Below, one piece after another: positions 34,418 through 45,735 of a DNA stretch of 64,000 nucleotides. The notes beneath the pieces are model-generated. The model did not search any database, was not told the origin of the DNA, and was given only the letters and a program-made list of their open reading frames with translations. The stretch is from Hermatobates lingyangjiaoensis (lineage: Eukaryota; Arthropoda; Insecta; Hemiptera; Hermatobatidae), in NCBI GenBank assembly GCA_026182355.1, contig JAPFBL010000103.1, forward strand, positions 1,116,001 through 1,180,000, in the 5' to 3' direction. Position 1 is the first letter of the stretch; every line of letters starts with the position of its first letter. The translations under genes were made by a program, and so were the position numbers.

Positions 34418-36025
34418 TAATCTTACTAACCTCAGTGGTAATAACAATATGCATGTATTTAATGTAATGTAACCTATCTCTCTATAGCTAAAACAGAAGG
34501 CTGTATATTGAATTCTATTTGCAGTTTGAATAAAATGCCATATTAATATAATTAAATAAAAATAAAACTATGTTGAAAATGACGCTCTTAACATAGAGAT
34601 TTAAATAAACTACAAATATGAAGTAGTCTACAACCAAGTTGTGTATTGTAACTACTAAAAAATATCCAAGTCACTGATATACATTTATATTTTAGAATGT
34701 TTTATCTATGTACATACCTTTATTCTGTTAAATATAATGAATATAATTATGATTTTACAAACATTAGAAACAATTATTTTCTGATTTTGTTTCCTAAATC
34801 ATTAAACTCAATCAATATTAATCGACGATGTTTTTCAAGTGTTTCAGAAGAGTTTATGAAGATAATTTTAAATCAGTTTGTTATAGTTATTATTTAAAGA
34901 CTTTATGAATTCAATAAGTATTATAAACTTAATAATAAAGAAACTATATTTTTTTAGTTTGTTAGGTTTAATTGTTTTTAGGATTTTTGTATTCAAATTA
35001 TTATAATCGGTTATTTAAACTAGAAACTAAATTTAAAAGAAAATATACATTCTTTAGTTATGCCCAGAATAGAAAAGATATTGAAGTATGTAGAATACTA
35101 TTTGCAAACGATTGAAGTTATTATACCAGAATGGCAGACTGTTATGGAAGATATTCGCGAATACATGAAACAGTTGTTTGCAAGCGATCTCTTGCAATGG
35201 GAGTCATTCATTACTTTGACTGGGTGTTTTATTATTCTCTAGGCACTTACATGGCTCGAGTAGTGATTACTGTGAGTATGTTTGGACCATTGTTTGCTGA
35301 TAACCGACCTGACTACTACCATTAATCCCGAAATTTGTTGACCATGTGTCTACTCTAAGAGGCAGTTAGTATTGCTTCAGATGAGTCAACTAGTAGTGTC
35401 AAAATACAGATCAATATTGAGAAGACTCGTATATTGAGAGGAATTTTACGAATAATAAATAACATTATTCACTATAAATTTAATTAAACTCAGATCATTT
35501 TCGTACTGAACTCTGAAAAGAAGTTAGTTTATCTGTAGTTTGTGTAAGGGAACGAAAACAAGAGGTGAGGGGAATTTAGAACATTATAACTGTTGAGTTG
35601 ACCACATTGTTGACATCACGGATACCTAACGCATCAGGCCTACATCCCAATATTGTTTAGGGAATAATAATATTTATTTGTTTCTATGGATTAGGAATTT
35701 GCAGTGGTGATATGAGATAACAGGGTAAACACTGATGAATTGTTGACATTGGGACGTTGTAAAGTAGTTATGGTATCAGGTCTTCTCCAATAATAGAGAT
35801 ATAACCGGAATGAAATAGTGGATGAAGTAACACTCCAGAAAGTGTGGTGAGAGAGATATGTTGACACCCGAATCAATTAAGGAGATATTGAAGTAGGCAG
35901 TTGGGTTTGTTAAGTAAGACGAACAATAGTTCGAATTTTTCAACTATAGTCAGAGACTTTTGTGTGAACTGTGTTAACTAACAAATTTTATTAGGTTTGC
36001 TAAAATTAAAATTTTGTGTTTAAAT
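34418..36025. other. Mostly unassigned; one possible exon-like segment
   Basis: AT-rich DNA with no repeat family recognised. The exception is the segment near 35060-35330, described separately. Confidence 0.45.
35060..35325 (+). pseudogene. Possible exon or decayed gene of unknown function
   Basis: Two overlapping frames here have more protein-like composition than anything nearby. From the ATG at 35060: a charged stretch (IPEWQTVMEDIREYMKQLF), then a hydrophobic segment (FITLTGCFIIL), stopping at 35242. In the next frame, GTYMARVVITVSMFGPLFAD continues to NRPDYYH and stops at 35325. Together they look like one reading shifted by one base, or two exons: TTATTATTCTCTAG before GCACTTAC could be an acceptor and GTGAGT at about 35272 a donor. 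I do not recognise the family. It may be a small membrane protein piece or a coincidence. Confidence 0.3.
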
Positions 36026-36026
36026 G

Positions 36027-36078
<52 letters not shown>

Positions 36079-36310
36079 TAACTTTAAATTATTCAAAGCA
36101 CGACACAGAAAAGAGAATACAAAAAAAACTTACAGAATTCAATATTTCGAACTGTTGTTCGTCATCAGGAGATAGACTAGAAGAGAGGACGAAGTGAGAG
36201 AGATCTCCCCACGTCGAAGAACGGAGCGCGAATGAAGAAATAAAGAGTCAACCGAAGAGAGCAGCACTAGCGTAAAAATGGAGCTAGGCACTAAACGTCG
36301 GAGAACGGAG
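36026..36310 (-). repeat. Penelope-type tail unit next to (CA)n(TA)n
   Basis: A CA run and TA run (about 36027-36075) lead into a unit whose minus strand reads CTGATGA-C-GAAC-aaca-GTTC-GAAAT (36144-36168), followed by a GC-richer segment to about 36310. The arrangement (microsatellite, about 60 bases, motif) matches 21874-22009. Confidence 0.6.
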
Positions 36311-36520
36311 AAAGCAAAAACAATAGATAAAATTATAAATTATAAATTAAAAATTATAAAAAAAATAATTAAAAAAATAAAAAAATAATAAAAAAATAAA
36401 AGTATATATATAATAAAAAAAGAAAGGAAAAAAATAATAAAATAAAAAAATATAAAAAAAATATATATATACGAATATGAATATATAAGTTAAAAATAAA
36501 AGGAAAAACAAATAAAAGTT
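36311..36520. repeat. A-rich low-complexity tract
   Basis: About 200 bases made almost only of A and T in AAATAA-type words, with short TATATA runs. Confidence 0.85.
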
Positions 36521-36774
36521 AACGCTTCTGATTTAAACCGGGATCTGATCGGGCCCCCAATAACCATATGTGGGCCTCCTCAGACGCTCTTAATGTCAAA
36601 CTACGGTCATCAGTGGTCACTAGCTTAATGATTTGAACTATATATATATATATGTAACTTTTTTTTTTTTGAGGTTTGAGGCCCAATGATTTAAACTAGT
36701 CCTTTTGCCGACTAGTTATAAAAAAAAAAAAAAAAGTTACATCTTATAAATATTGGGTCAAGAAAACAATTCAG

Positions 36775-36863
36775 GATATATATATATTATATATTATATA
36801 CTATATATATTACAATATATATATATATATTGTAACATATATATAATATATAATATATATATT

Positions 36864-36915
<52 letters not shown>

Positions 36916-37125
36916 AAACAGGAAAACGATCCAAAAGGACAACAAACGTTTCACGGTGAATTAAAAACACAGAACTAAGGAACAAACATACTTACTGTTT
37001 CTAATTTTTGGTTGGACCGTCATCAGGAGAGTTGAGATAGAGACACCAAGCGCACTTGTGAAGCGACGGTTGGAGACCAACCGTCTCCAGTTCTGTGTTT
37101 GTGATTCACCGTGAAACGTATATAT
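36775..37125 (-). repeat. TA-rich tract and relative of the 21.9-kb palindrome
   Basis: A long TA-rich region (about 36775-36912) is followed by a unit whose minus strand carries CTGATGA-C-GGTccAACC-AAAAAT (37005-37026). It shares with the 21874-22150 palindrome the words ACCAAGCGCACT and GACGGTTGGAGACC. CGTGAAACGT-type words flank it on both sides, so it is a foldback whose inner arms have diverged or been deleted. Confidence 0.65.
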
Positions 37126-38820
37126 ATATACTATAAGAAAGTAAATATCTGATTACGTTATTGTCTGATTACGTTATCAGAGAATTTTTCTAATTTTCTA
37201 AAGAGTTTTTCAAATCTAGGTAGCGTAGCTCATATATTAATTCATCATTTTTCTGATTATTTATTATATTTTCAAATCTAGGTTGCATAGCTCATAAATT
37301 AATTCACCACATTTCTTATTATTTACTATTAGTTTTACGAATATATATATATTAAAATTATGTTATTGTTATATTATTATTTGCATATGACCTCTAGTTT
37401 ATGCTATTATATACTGTCCGGTAGGTTATCGGACAATATATATTACGAATATATCTAATGTTATACTGACAATACCTTATGCTCATAATACGTCTCATTT
37501 TGAGTTAAACTAAAACGTATCTAATATTGTTGACAAGATTGCTTACCTTGTTTCAATTACACTGATTCATCCCGTACTGCTAAAGAGAATGACAACTTTA
37601 CACCATTATCTCTTTTGGTCATTCATTGAAAACCTATGATATTGTTCTTAAAAATTTGGACTACTTATCTTCAATTTTGCAGTAGTATATACAATGTGCG
37701 TGAACAACATTTTGGTGATGAATGTTATGTTTATTGAAATATCTTGAATATTTCAGTGCTTGATAAACATGAAAAAAACTGATTTTCAAGAGAGAGTGTT
37801 TGGCATTCTAGACCCTGCAGGGTAGCCTGGTCCTTTGGGCATAAAAGACGTGGCTCTACATCCCATTGACCTTTCCTTCTGTATTCGCTTCTTATTGACA
37901 TCTCAGAGTCGATGTCAGCAATTCCAATGTTCCAATTCAAAGATTATTCAAAGAGTCTAAAGTATTATTGTAAATTAAAACATAATTTATAAGATTCTGA
38001 GCATGGTGACAAATAAAAATGTTAACTAAACATTTGAAAAAAATGTACAACTTCAATATATTTATAGGTACATAATATCATACCAAAATTGTGTTAATAT
38101 AATTTATATTCTGTAGGTTGACTTTATGAATTAAATGGTAAGTGCAGAACTAGAGTATTCTGTAGGAACGTTCAGAAGAATCTCCTGAACTTTTTGTATT
38201 TGAATTTTGATTAGACTGAACCCAAAGTAACGCTTTTTGTGTGGGTTTGTCTTCCACTAAGTTAAGCTTGTGTATGAAGAACCACAGGTCCGTCCTTTGG
38301 CAAGCGCAGTGACGTTTTCATTGCCATTTATGTGAGTCCTCATAGATTCAGTTTTAATGACTGTTTCCATGAAAAGGATCACAGAAACAGTCCACTGGGA
38401 AAACTATGTATTCTGGTTATATCACTCGGTATAAATATGTACCTTAGGCAAATAAATTGGGCTAGTGCTAATGTCACTTTGAAAACTTCAGAAGAAGCAC
38501 TTATTTGTCTCATAAGAATTACGAGTAAAATCCCTCCTGCTCTTACATCAGTAGTTAATTTTTTGTATTATTTATTTTTCTTTTCATTTTTTTACTTATT
38601 TTCACTTATATTTCATTTTGTACTAATTTTTACTATTTCTTTATTTATTAACATTTTTTATTATTTTATTTTTGTTATTATTTATCATATGTATTCTAGT
38701 ATCCCTTTCCTGCATAAGTTGACTGCTCTGCACCTCTTCAATGTCTTCAATGTACCTCACTTTGTCATTCACTTGTCCCTGTAGCACCATGCTTCTATCA
38801 GGGTTGTGGTGTCGGACCTC
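37126..38820. other. Unassigned AT-rich DNA
   Basis: No gene recognised. A 150-residue frame at 38332-38784 ends in a Phe/Leu/Ile-rich tract driven by T-rich DNA and is not credible as a gene. Two diverged copies of a block TTTCAAATCTAGGT(A/T)GC lie at about 37210 and 37270. Confidence 0.5.
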
Positions 38821-38821
38821 T

Positions 38822-38890
38822 TAGGGCTGACTCCGACTCCGACTTCTCTATTTTTCAACAGCCGACTCCGACTTTGACTCCAGCTCCAAC
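38822..38890. repeat. Degenerate GACTCC hexamer minisatellite
   Basis: Repeated CTGACTCCGACTCCGACTT-type units with point changes. Confidence 0.8.
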
Positions 38891-38933
38891 TTCAGCTATT
38901 GTTTTTATTATTAAAAAACAGATGACAGGTGAA

Positions 38934-39232
38934 TCTATATATAAATTCTCTTCGTGGCTCTGTATGTATGTATGTATGTATGTATGTATGTATGTTTGTA
39001 CCTTATGCATTCGGCCTACATTGGACCTTTTTCAAAAATTCTTTTGCAAGGCACTTTCTATAGGTCTTGGGGAGGTTTTAGGCTATTAAACTCTGGGGGG
39101 CAGCCTAACCCAGGCCCCCTAGGTCCCAAAAACCTCAAAAATTTGCCGATTTTGAGTTTTTGCATTTTTTGTCAAGAAATATGGCGTGTACGGCCTTAAT
39201 GCATAAAATATGAAATGTTGGAAATAAAAATC
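38934..39232 (+). mobile_element. Helitron-like element, 3'-truncated copy
   Basis: Begins TCTATATATAAATTCTC followed by TTCGTGGCTCTG and a TATG tandem (about 38960-38992), then runs nearly identical to the copy at 39719 for about 300 bases. The similarity ends at about 39232, before any 3' terminus. Confidence 0.65.
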
Positions 39233-39427
39233 GAAACTCAGAGTTGTGGTTCAGGTAATATCCTAAAAATATTATAATAGATAAGGTTTCCTGTATAACC
39301 TGTTTGTTTACATTTTGACTTTAATTGATAATAGCGGCCGCAGGTAGGTTAATCTTTATGATAATATTTCCACACGCTTAGTTCAATTGGAAACAATCAG
39401 GTACCAGAAATTCTTGAATGATCTCTA

Positions 39428-39712
39428 ATTTTTTGTTACAAATTTCACATTATAATTTTTAAACATTCACATTATAATTTTTAAACATTTTTCATCACAA
39501 ATTTCACATTTTAATATTCAAACGATTTTTGTCACAAACTTCATAGTATAATTTTCAAACATTTTAAATTAGACTTAGATTCCTAATTCTTTGTAATGAG
39601 TTCACAATAAAGTTTTTCAATTATAAATTGCAAAAATTAATTTTTTGTCACAAGTTCAACATTATCAAACAAATTTTCATAAGTTTCATATCATAATTTT
39701 CAAACAATTATA
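39428..39712 (+). repeat. Degenerate minisatellite of about 45-bp units
   Basis: Repeats of TTTTTGTCACAAnTTTCACA followed by TTATAATTTTTAAACA occur about six times with drift. It fills most of the gap between the two Helitron-like copies. Confidence 0.65.
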
Positions 39713-39718
39713 CTTGCA

Positions 39719-40225
39719 TCTATATATAAATTCTCTTCGTGGCTCTGTATGTATGTATGTTTGTACCTTATGCATTCGGCCTACAATGGACCTTTTTCAA
39801 AAATTCTTTTGCAAGGCACTTTTTATAGGTCTTGGGGAGGTTTTAGGCTATTAAACTCTGGAGGGCAGCCTAACCCAGGCCCCCTAGGGCCCAAAAACCT
39901 CAAAAATTTGCCGATTTTGAGTTTTTGAATTTTTTCTCAAGAAATATGGCGTCTACAGCCTTAATGCATAAAATATGAAATGTTGGAAGTAAAAATCAAG
40001 CTCAATGTTATTTAATGATTTTTTGCTCTAGGATGCTTCTTTCATAGCCTAGGTACCACTATTCTCCTGAAAATGTTAAAAAACGTCCAAGGGACTGTAG
40101 ATCATGAATGAAGAATCGTAAGACAAAAATGTATAAAATAATATTGAACCCAATTTTCATTTCGATCATTTCATATTTTATACTTAAAACTTCTAGACCC
40201 GGGCAACGCCGGGTATTTCTGCTTG
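39719..40225 (+). mobile_element. Helitron-like element, complete-looking 507-bp copy
   Basis: Starts with TC (TCTATATATAAATTC) after an A and ends in CTTG before a T. A hairpin ACCCGG-GCAACG-CCGGGT (40197-40214) sits 11 bases before the end. A 5' TC, a hairpin 10-12 bases from the 3' end, insertion between A and T and no target duplication are the hallmarks of Helitrons; the canonical end is CTRR, so CTTG is a variant. There is no Rep/helicase frame, so it is non-autonomous. A short TATG tandem lies near the 5' end. Confidence 0.75.
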
Positions 40226-40875
40226 TAATAATAAATAGTACTTTATATTAATAATGATAATAATAAATTGCAATTTAGAAAAAGAATAGCGAAATTTCAA
40301 CTACTGCAATCAAACTATAGTAACTGAATATTTAGCCTGGACTAATCGATCACCTACCATACTTATCGGATTTGTATATCATTTATTTTCATTGTTTACA
40401 TTGACTAAGAAATTTTTTTAACACAGTAGACTGAAATAAAATTGATGTTTAGAGGTTCATGAAATAATTTCAAATGATTTAATGACTTAATATGTGATTT
40501 AAGAAGAATAAAATTTTACATTTAAAAAAATCTACCTCAATCAAACCTATAATTTCTATGCTTTTCATGGTATGATGGATTTGTCTAACAAAATACACTA
40601 ATCAATTTATATGTTGTGCCCTTATACAAAACTTCATATCACATGTATATTTTCTTTGTGTTTTCAAATAATATAGTCATTGAGTAATATTGTAGTAAAG
40701 GAGGACTCTATGTTCTATATTACAAAACTAATATTAATTTTAAGCTAATTTCTGGGTGATAATTTTACATTACTATAAGTAAAGTATAGTGATCGTAAAA
40801 AAATGATCTCAAGATTTTGACGTAATCACATGCTTTGAGTTCCCAGAAGTCATTTTATGAAGATTTTTGATGATG

Positions 40876-40879
<4 letters not shown>

Positions 40880-40926
<47 letters not shown>
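40880..40926. repeat. (TG)n microsatellite in the 2-kb family
   Basis: Run of about 22 TG units at the same place in the element where 30075-30116 has TG/GGGT and 43434-43501 has CA. Confidence 0.9.
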
Positions 40927-40927
<1 letters not shown>

Positions 40928-41268
40928 GGTGTGTGGATGGATAGGTGGGTGAGTGAGTATGTATCCAAAGACTGTGACCACAAATATTTTTGAAGCAACA
41001 ATGGCACTAAACGAAAACTAAATTTTGATTTTTAAAACTATAGGAAATTTTTATTCAATAAAATGTAAAAATTTTGACTTAAAAATCAATCTGAAAGCTT
41101 GTGAGAGGGATACAAACATTACCATTTAACTGATCAAAATGAAACTACACCTAACAATAGAATTCAATGTAAAGAGGGAGGTGATTTAAACTTTTTTAAA
41201 ATTACATTGACCAAAATTACAGTTACAGTACCGTTACAGTTTTACGTTACAGTATATTTTCTGTTTTC

Positions 41269-41712
41269 AGAAATATGTTTTAGACGCTCAATGGCCATTA
41301 CAAAGCTATAAAGTTTTGCTAAAAATTAAGCAAAAAAATCGCAATTTATAAAAAAAAATCTGGAGTGGCGTACACTCAACTTTACTATAAGTAACTTAAT
41401 ATCAAATTTCTTGAGTATATAATACATAACGTCTCATTTAAGCATAATGTAAACATCTAATGGGATATGATTATTAGTCTTTCAATCCTGAGAAATATTT
41501 TTTAGACGCTCAATGGCCATTACAAAGCTATAAAGTTTTGCTAAAAATTAAGCAAAAAAATCGCAATTTATAAAAAAAAATCTGGAGTGGCGTACACTCA
41601 ACTTTACTATAAGTAACTTAATATCCAATTACTTGAGTATATAACACATAACGTCTCATTTAAGCATATTGTAAACATCTAAATGGGATATGATTATTAG
41701 TCTTTCATTCCT
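41269..41712. repeat. 222-bp tandem duplication
   Basis: 41269-41490 and 41491-41712 are near-identical direct repeats with exact period 222. The unit spans the junction between the truncated plus copy and the end of the minus copy, so duplication happened after the two were joined. Confidence 0.9.
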
Positions 41713-43431
41713 GAGTTAGTACAGATAGTGATTGAAAGACATATCAATATATAACCTTATTTTTGTACATCACACAGCTGATGCAAATAATTAGTATAAC
41801 TACAGCAGTAATAACAGTTTTGAAAAACCAAAGTGAACATTTCTTCATACGAAATATTCTTCTACAAGAGAACACTGTTTTGTTCAAATAACCAGTGGAT
41901 TTCTTACATCGTTTACTTGACATCCTTCTACATTGAATATTAAAGTAAAATTTTCAAATTTAATACAGGAAAATACCCTTATTTTTTCTGAAAAACATCA
42001 TAAACAGCGAAGAAAAAATGTTGTTTTAAGATTATTTATAATTAAATATGTACGATAATTACATTCAATAATCTCTAAACAAAAGATTTCAATTTTGAAT
42101 TACCTTTTACATTTTTGGGTTTTTATAGAAGTATAATACTGGGAATTTTATGGCTTCTTAGTATTTAATAAGATCATTTTCCTTCCCATTTGTCAAATAA
42201 CATATATACGAATTTTTTCTGAGTGAGTGTTATCCTTTTCCTGCCTCCTGTACTCTATTATAAGTTTGCTATGAATGTATATTGAGAAAAAATATATTTT
42301 GACTCAAATCGAAGTCAAAACCAGCTATTCAATATAATTGAAATCTTTTATAGTTGGTAGCTTCTAAGTTTTGAAAATAATAAATATGAACTATTAGACT
42401 AGAATTGTAAAAAAAAAACTGGATATTTCTCAACAAACATAAGTCCTCTTTCTTGAGGAAAGAGTCATTCTCACGTTTCAATATCATAGAAAGGTACTAC
42501 ATTCACAATGATAATGTAATTGAAAGTGATATTAAGTTTTGCTCAAGAGTGCAATATATAGATTTATTAAAGCATTTTATGAGACAAATCAATCATGCCA
42601 TGGAAGACAAAGGTAATTTATTTATGTTTATTGCCGGTGACTTTTTTACATGTAACAATATTATTCCTCTTACATCTCATATAAGTCAATAAACTATTTA
42701 AATTCTTCCTTTATAAATATCAATTTTATCTCAGTGCATTCGCTCAAAAAATTTCTAAGTCAATGTAAACAATGTAAAAAAATATACAAAATTCGACAAG
42801 TATAGCAGGTGATCTCTTAGTCTAGGATAAACAAACAGTTTTTATTGCTCTTTTTCGTAATTGAAACTTCATGAATATTTTTTATGAATTGCTAATTTTT
42901 CGTTCCATTTTTGGTCAAATTTTCATTATTTTTTAATGAGCCGTAGCGTCAAAATTTAATTTAGCGTCAAAAAACATTTTCTGAAAACAGAAATCGTACT
43001 GTAACGCCCCTTTAGCGAATGTAATTTTAAAAGAAAATATCTCAACTCATTCTCCACATAATGTTCTATTTTTAGGCATAGTTCCATTTTGATCCGTCAA
43101 ACAGTATGGCTTGTATCGCTCTCACAATGTTTGAGATTGAATTATAAGTCAAAATTTTTACATGTTATTGAAAAAAACATATTTCCTGTTGTTTTAAAAT
43201 TCTGAATATATTTTTCGATTGTTCCATTTGTAACCTTAAAGATTATGTCAAAATTTCAAAACTGTAGAATTAGCAGTTTAGGCATGACTTTCCCATCATG
43301 CATAATTCTTCCCAAACAATAGGGATCTTCTTCCCTTTGAGGCCCAATTTTGTGTAAAATATCAACTTGATCCATAATAGATTCTGGACTGTAGCGTGGT
43401 AAGAAGCAATGCTAACACACTCACCCACCCA

Positions 43432-43505
<74 letters not shown>

Positions 43506-43621
43506 ATATCATCGAAAAAACTTCATAAAACGCCTTCTGGGACCTCAAAACATGTAGTAATTCTGTCAAAATCTCGAGATCGAATTTTTTCACGATCACT
43601 ATACTTTACTTATAGTAAAGT
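41572..43621 (-). mobile_element. 2-kb family, near-full minus-strand copy with extra segment
   Basis: Collinear with 29963-31622 on the opposite strand, but about 400 bases longer. The extra part (about 42244-42655) lies between blocks that are adjacent in the other copy. It contains a 79-codon frame (42453-42692), of which roughly the first 66 codons are specific to this copy. A (CA)n run of about 34 units (43434-43501) marks the microsatellite position. Both terminal landmarks are present. Confidence 0.75.
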
Positions 43622-44947
43622 AAAAATCTGGAGTGGACTACACTTAACTTTACTATAAGTAAACTTAATATAAACTTCTTCGGTATATAACATATAATGT
43701 CCCGTTTAGGCATAATATAAATATCTAAATGGTATATTAGTTTTTCTAATAAAAACTAATGTGTATATTAGTTTTTATTTCCTGGGGGTAGTACTGACAG
43801 TGACTTTTCCACTTATTAATATATAACTTATTTTTTTTATATCACAATAATTACAGCAGTAATAACATTTTTGAAAAGCGAAAGTGTAGATTTCGTGTTA
43901 CAAAATAATCTCTTACAAGAGAACATGGCTTCTGCTTCAATAGCTATTGGATCACTTACATATTTTTCTGATATCCTTTTACATTGAAGATTTAAGACAA
44001 AGTTTCCCATTTAAAACATGGAAATATCCTATTTTCTAAATCAATGTAAATAAATGGAAAAAGAATATGGCAAATATAGCTGGTGATTCATTTGTTCAGG
44101 ATGAAAATCAACTGATTTAAACCTAGTTATACTTTAAATGTTGTTACCTTATGAAATATTATTTTCAAAGGTTAATTTCATTAAATGATTTCCAAAACGT
44201 CTTTGTAAGTAATAATCAGTTTAAAACGATGTTAATTTAGAATGCAACCCAATATATTTGATGTTTTGTTAGTGAGGATTTTCTATGAAAACGGAAAATA
44301 ATTCCATTGATAATAGATGTCTATTAAATGAATTACCATGTCCCCTGTACCAGCTATTCGACAACAAAATGAATTTGAGTAGCATGAAAGTTCCAGAAAT
44401 CAGTCTATCAATATAAGATGTCACAAAGTGGATGGTTTATTCAATTAGTATTCAATTAAAGAACCAACTATCTGGCGCAGCTTACATGTAGGAACTTTTG
44501 CACTCAACTATGCTATAAGTAAATATACTCAAACTTCTTTGGTATATAATTTCCCATTTAAACATAATATAAATGTCTATAGGGCAGATGAGTAATAGTA
44601 TTTCATACATTGGAGACTGTACAGACAGTGATTCACCCAGTTATCAATATATATATACTCATATTTGATTATCACACAAATGATACGTATAATAATTCTT
44701 GATATTACCACAGAAATTACATTTTGGACAAGCCAAAGCAAAAACATTATTACCAAATAATTTCTTACAGGAGAATATGATATTTGCTACTACAGCCAGT
44801 GGACCTCATACAAGGCGATCTATAGCACTATATTGCCAGTGAATCTGTTACATTTAATGTTGTTTATCTGACCTTCTTCTATACTGAAGGCTTATTTTAG
44901 TCAATTCACTGAAAAAATAAGGAGTAGCCTACCCTTGACATCACCAC

Positions 44948-45735
44948 ATTACTAACTTAATTGAGGGAAATGAAGTGGCAGACCAAGTTGCCAAAGAAGC
45001 AGCCGTGGACGACACTTTGAAGATAGATTACTGGAGGTTCCCATTAAGTTATATCAGGGCAAGTACTGCAGAGGAGAGCCTTAAACAGTGGGACCACAAA
45101 TGGAAGTATTCTCCGAATGGGGCTCAAACAAAAAAGTTCTTTCCTACTCTACAACTACGTCTCAGGTCTGATGTGAAGATGTCGAACAGGATGACTCAGA
45201 TGCTCAGCGGGCATGGCAGTGCAATAAGTATCTGAGCCGTTTTAAAATTGTACAAAACTCTGCTTGCCTTTGTGGGTCGGCTTGTCAGACATGGGACCAC
45301 TTGTTGTTTAACTGTGAACTCTTGGAAGGAATAAGAGTAGACCTTGTCAGAGAGGTGCTGACCTCAGGTGGTACATGGCCTGAGAAACACAGTGAAATTG
45401 TGAAAAGACACTATGGACCATTCCAGAAACTAGTGAATAATATAGACTTAGATATGTACAACTTATAAAATTCTTACTTGATTATTAAGCTGGACTGCTA
45501 TTAGAATAACAATCAAATAATTATTATAACTAGTTTAGTTTTATAATTAATAAGATATATATTGTATATAATTAGTATATTAGTATATTATATTATATTA
45601 GTATATTGTATATAATTAGATATAAGTATATTAAAGTTGTGATAAATGCGTAATCTATAAGGGAACACATTGTAAATATACGGTCCTGATGCAGGGTTAC
45701 TGTGTTGGGGAAAAAAAAAAAAATTACTAACTTAA
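44948..45735 (+). mobile_element. 5'-truncated RNase-H LINE with target duplication
   Basis: The body (about 44961-45722) begins in frame with EGNEVADQVAKEAAV, the last RNase H block including its conserved Asp. It runs to ...QMLSGHG, shifts frame at about 45215, and continues with CLCGSACQTWDHLLFNCELL to DMYNL and a stop at about 45467. The C.CG...T.DH.LF.C knuckle after RNase H is typical of the R1/LOA/I group. A 3' UTR of about 250 bases ends in an A-run (about 45711-45723). Thirteen-base direct repeats ATTACTAACTTAA (44948-44960, 45723-45735) flank it. Removing the insert restores a continuous copy of the 2-kb family, which confirms the boundaries. Confidence 0.9.

Noticed and set aside
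36794..36985. Frame of Tyr-Ile repeats
   Set aside because: Translation of a TA microsatellite. The same applies to the frames at 8189, 8886, 21686, 54437 and 54833.
38332..38784. 150-residue frame as a membrane protein gene
   Set aside because: The hydrophobic half comes from a T-rich tract with almost only Phe, Leu, Ile and Tyr. No motif and no transcript signal.
43434..43501. CA array as a CRISPR or structured satellite
   Set aside because: A simple dinucleotide microsatellite with no spacers, in a eukaryotic transposon copy.
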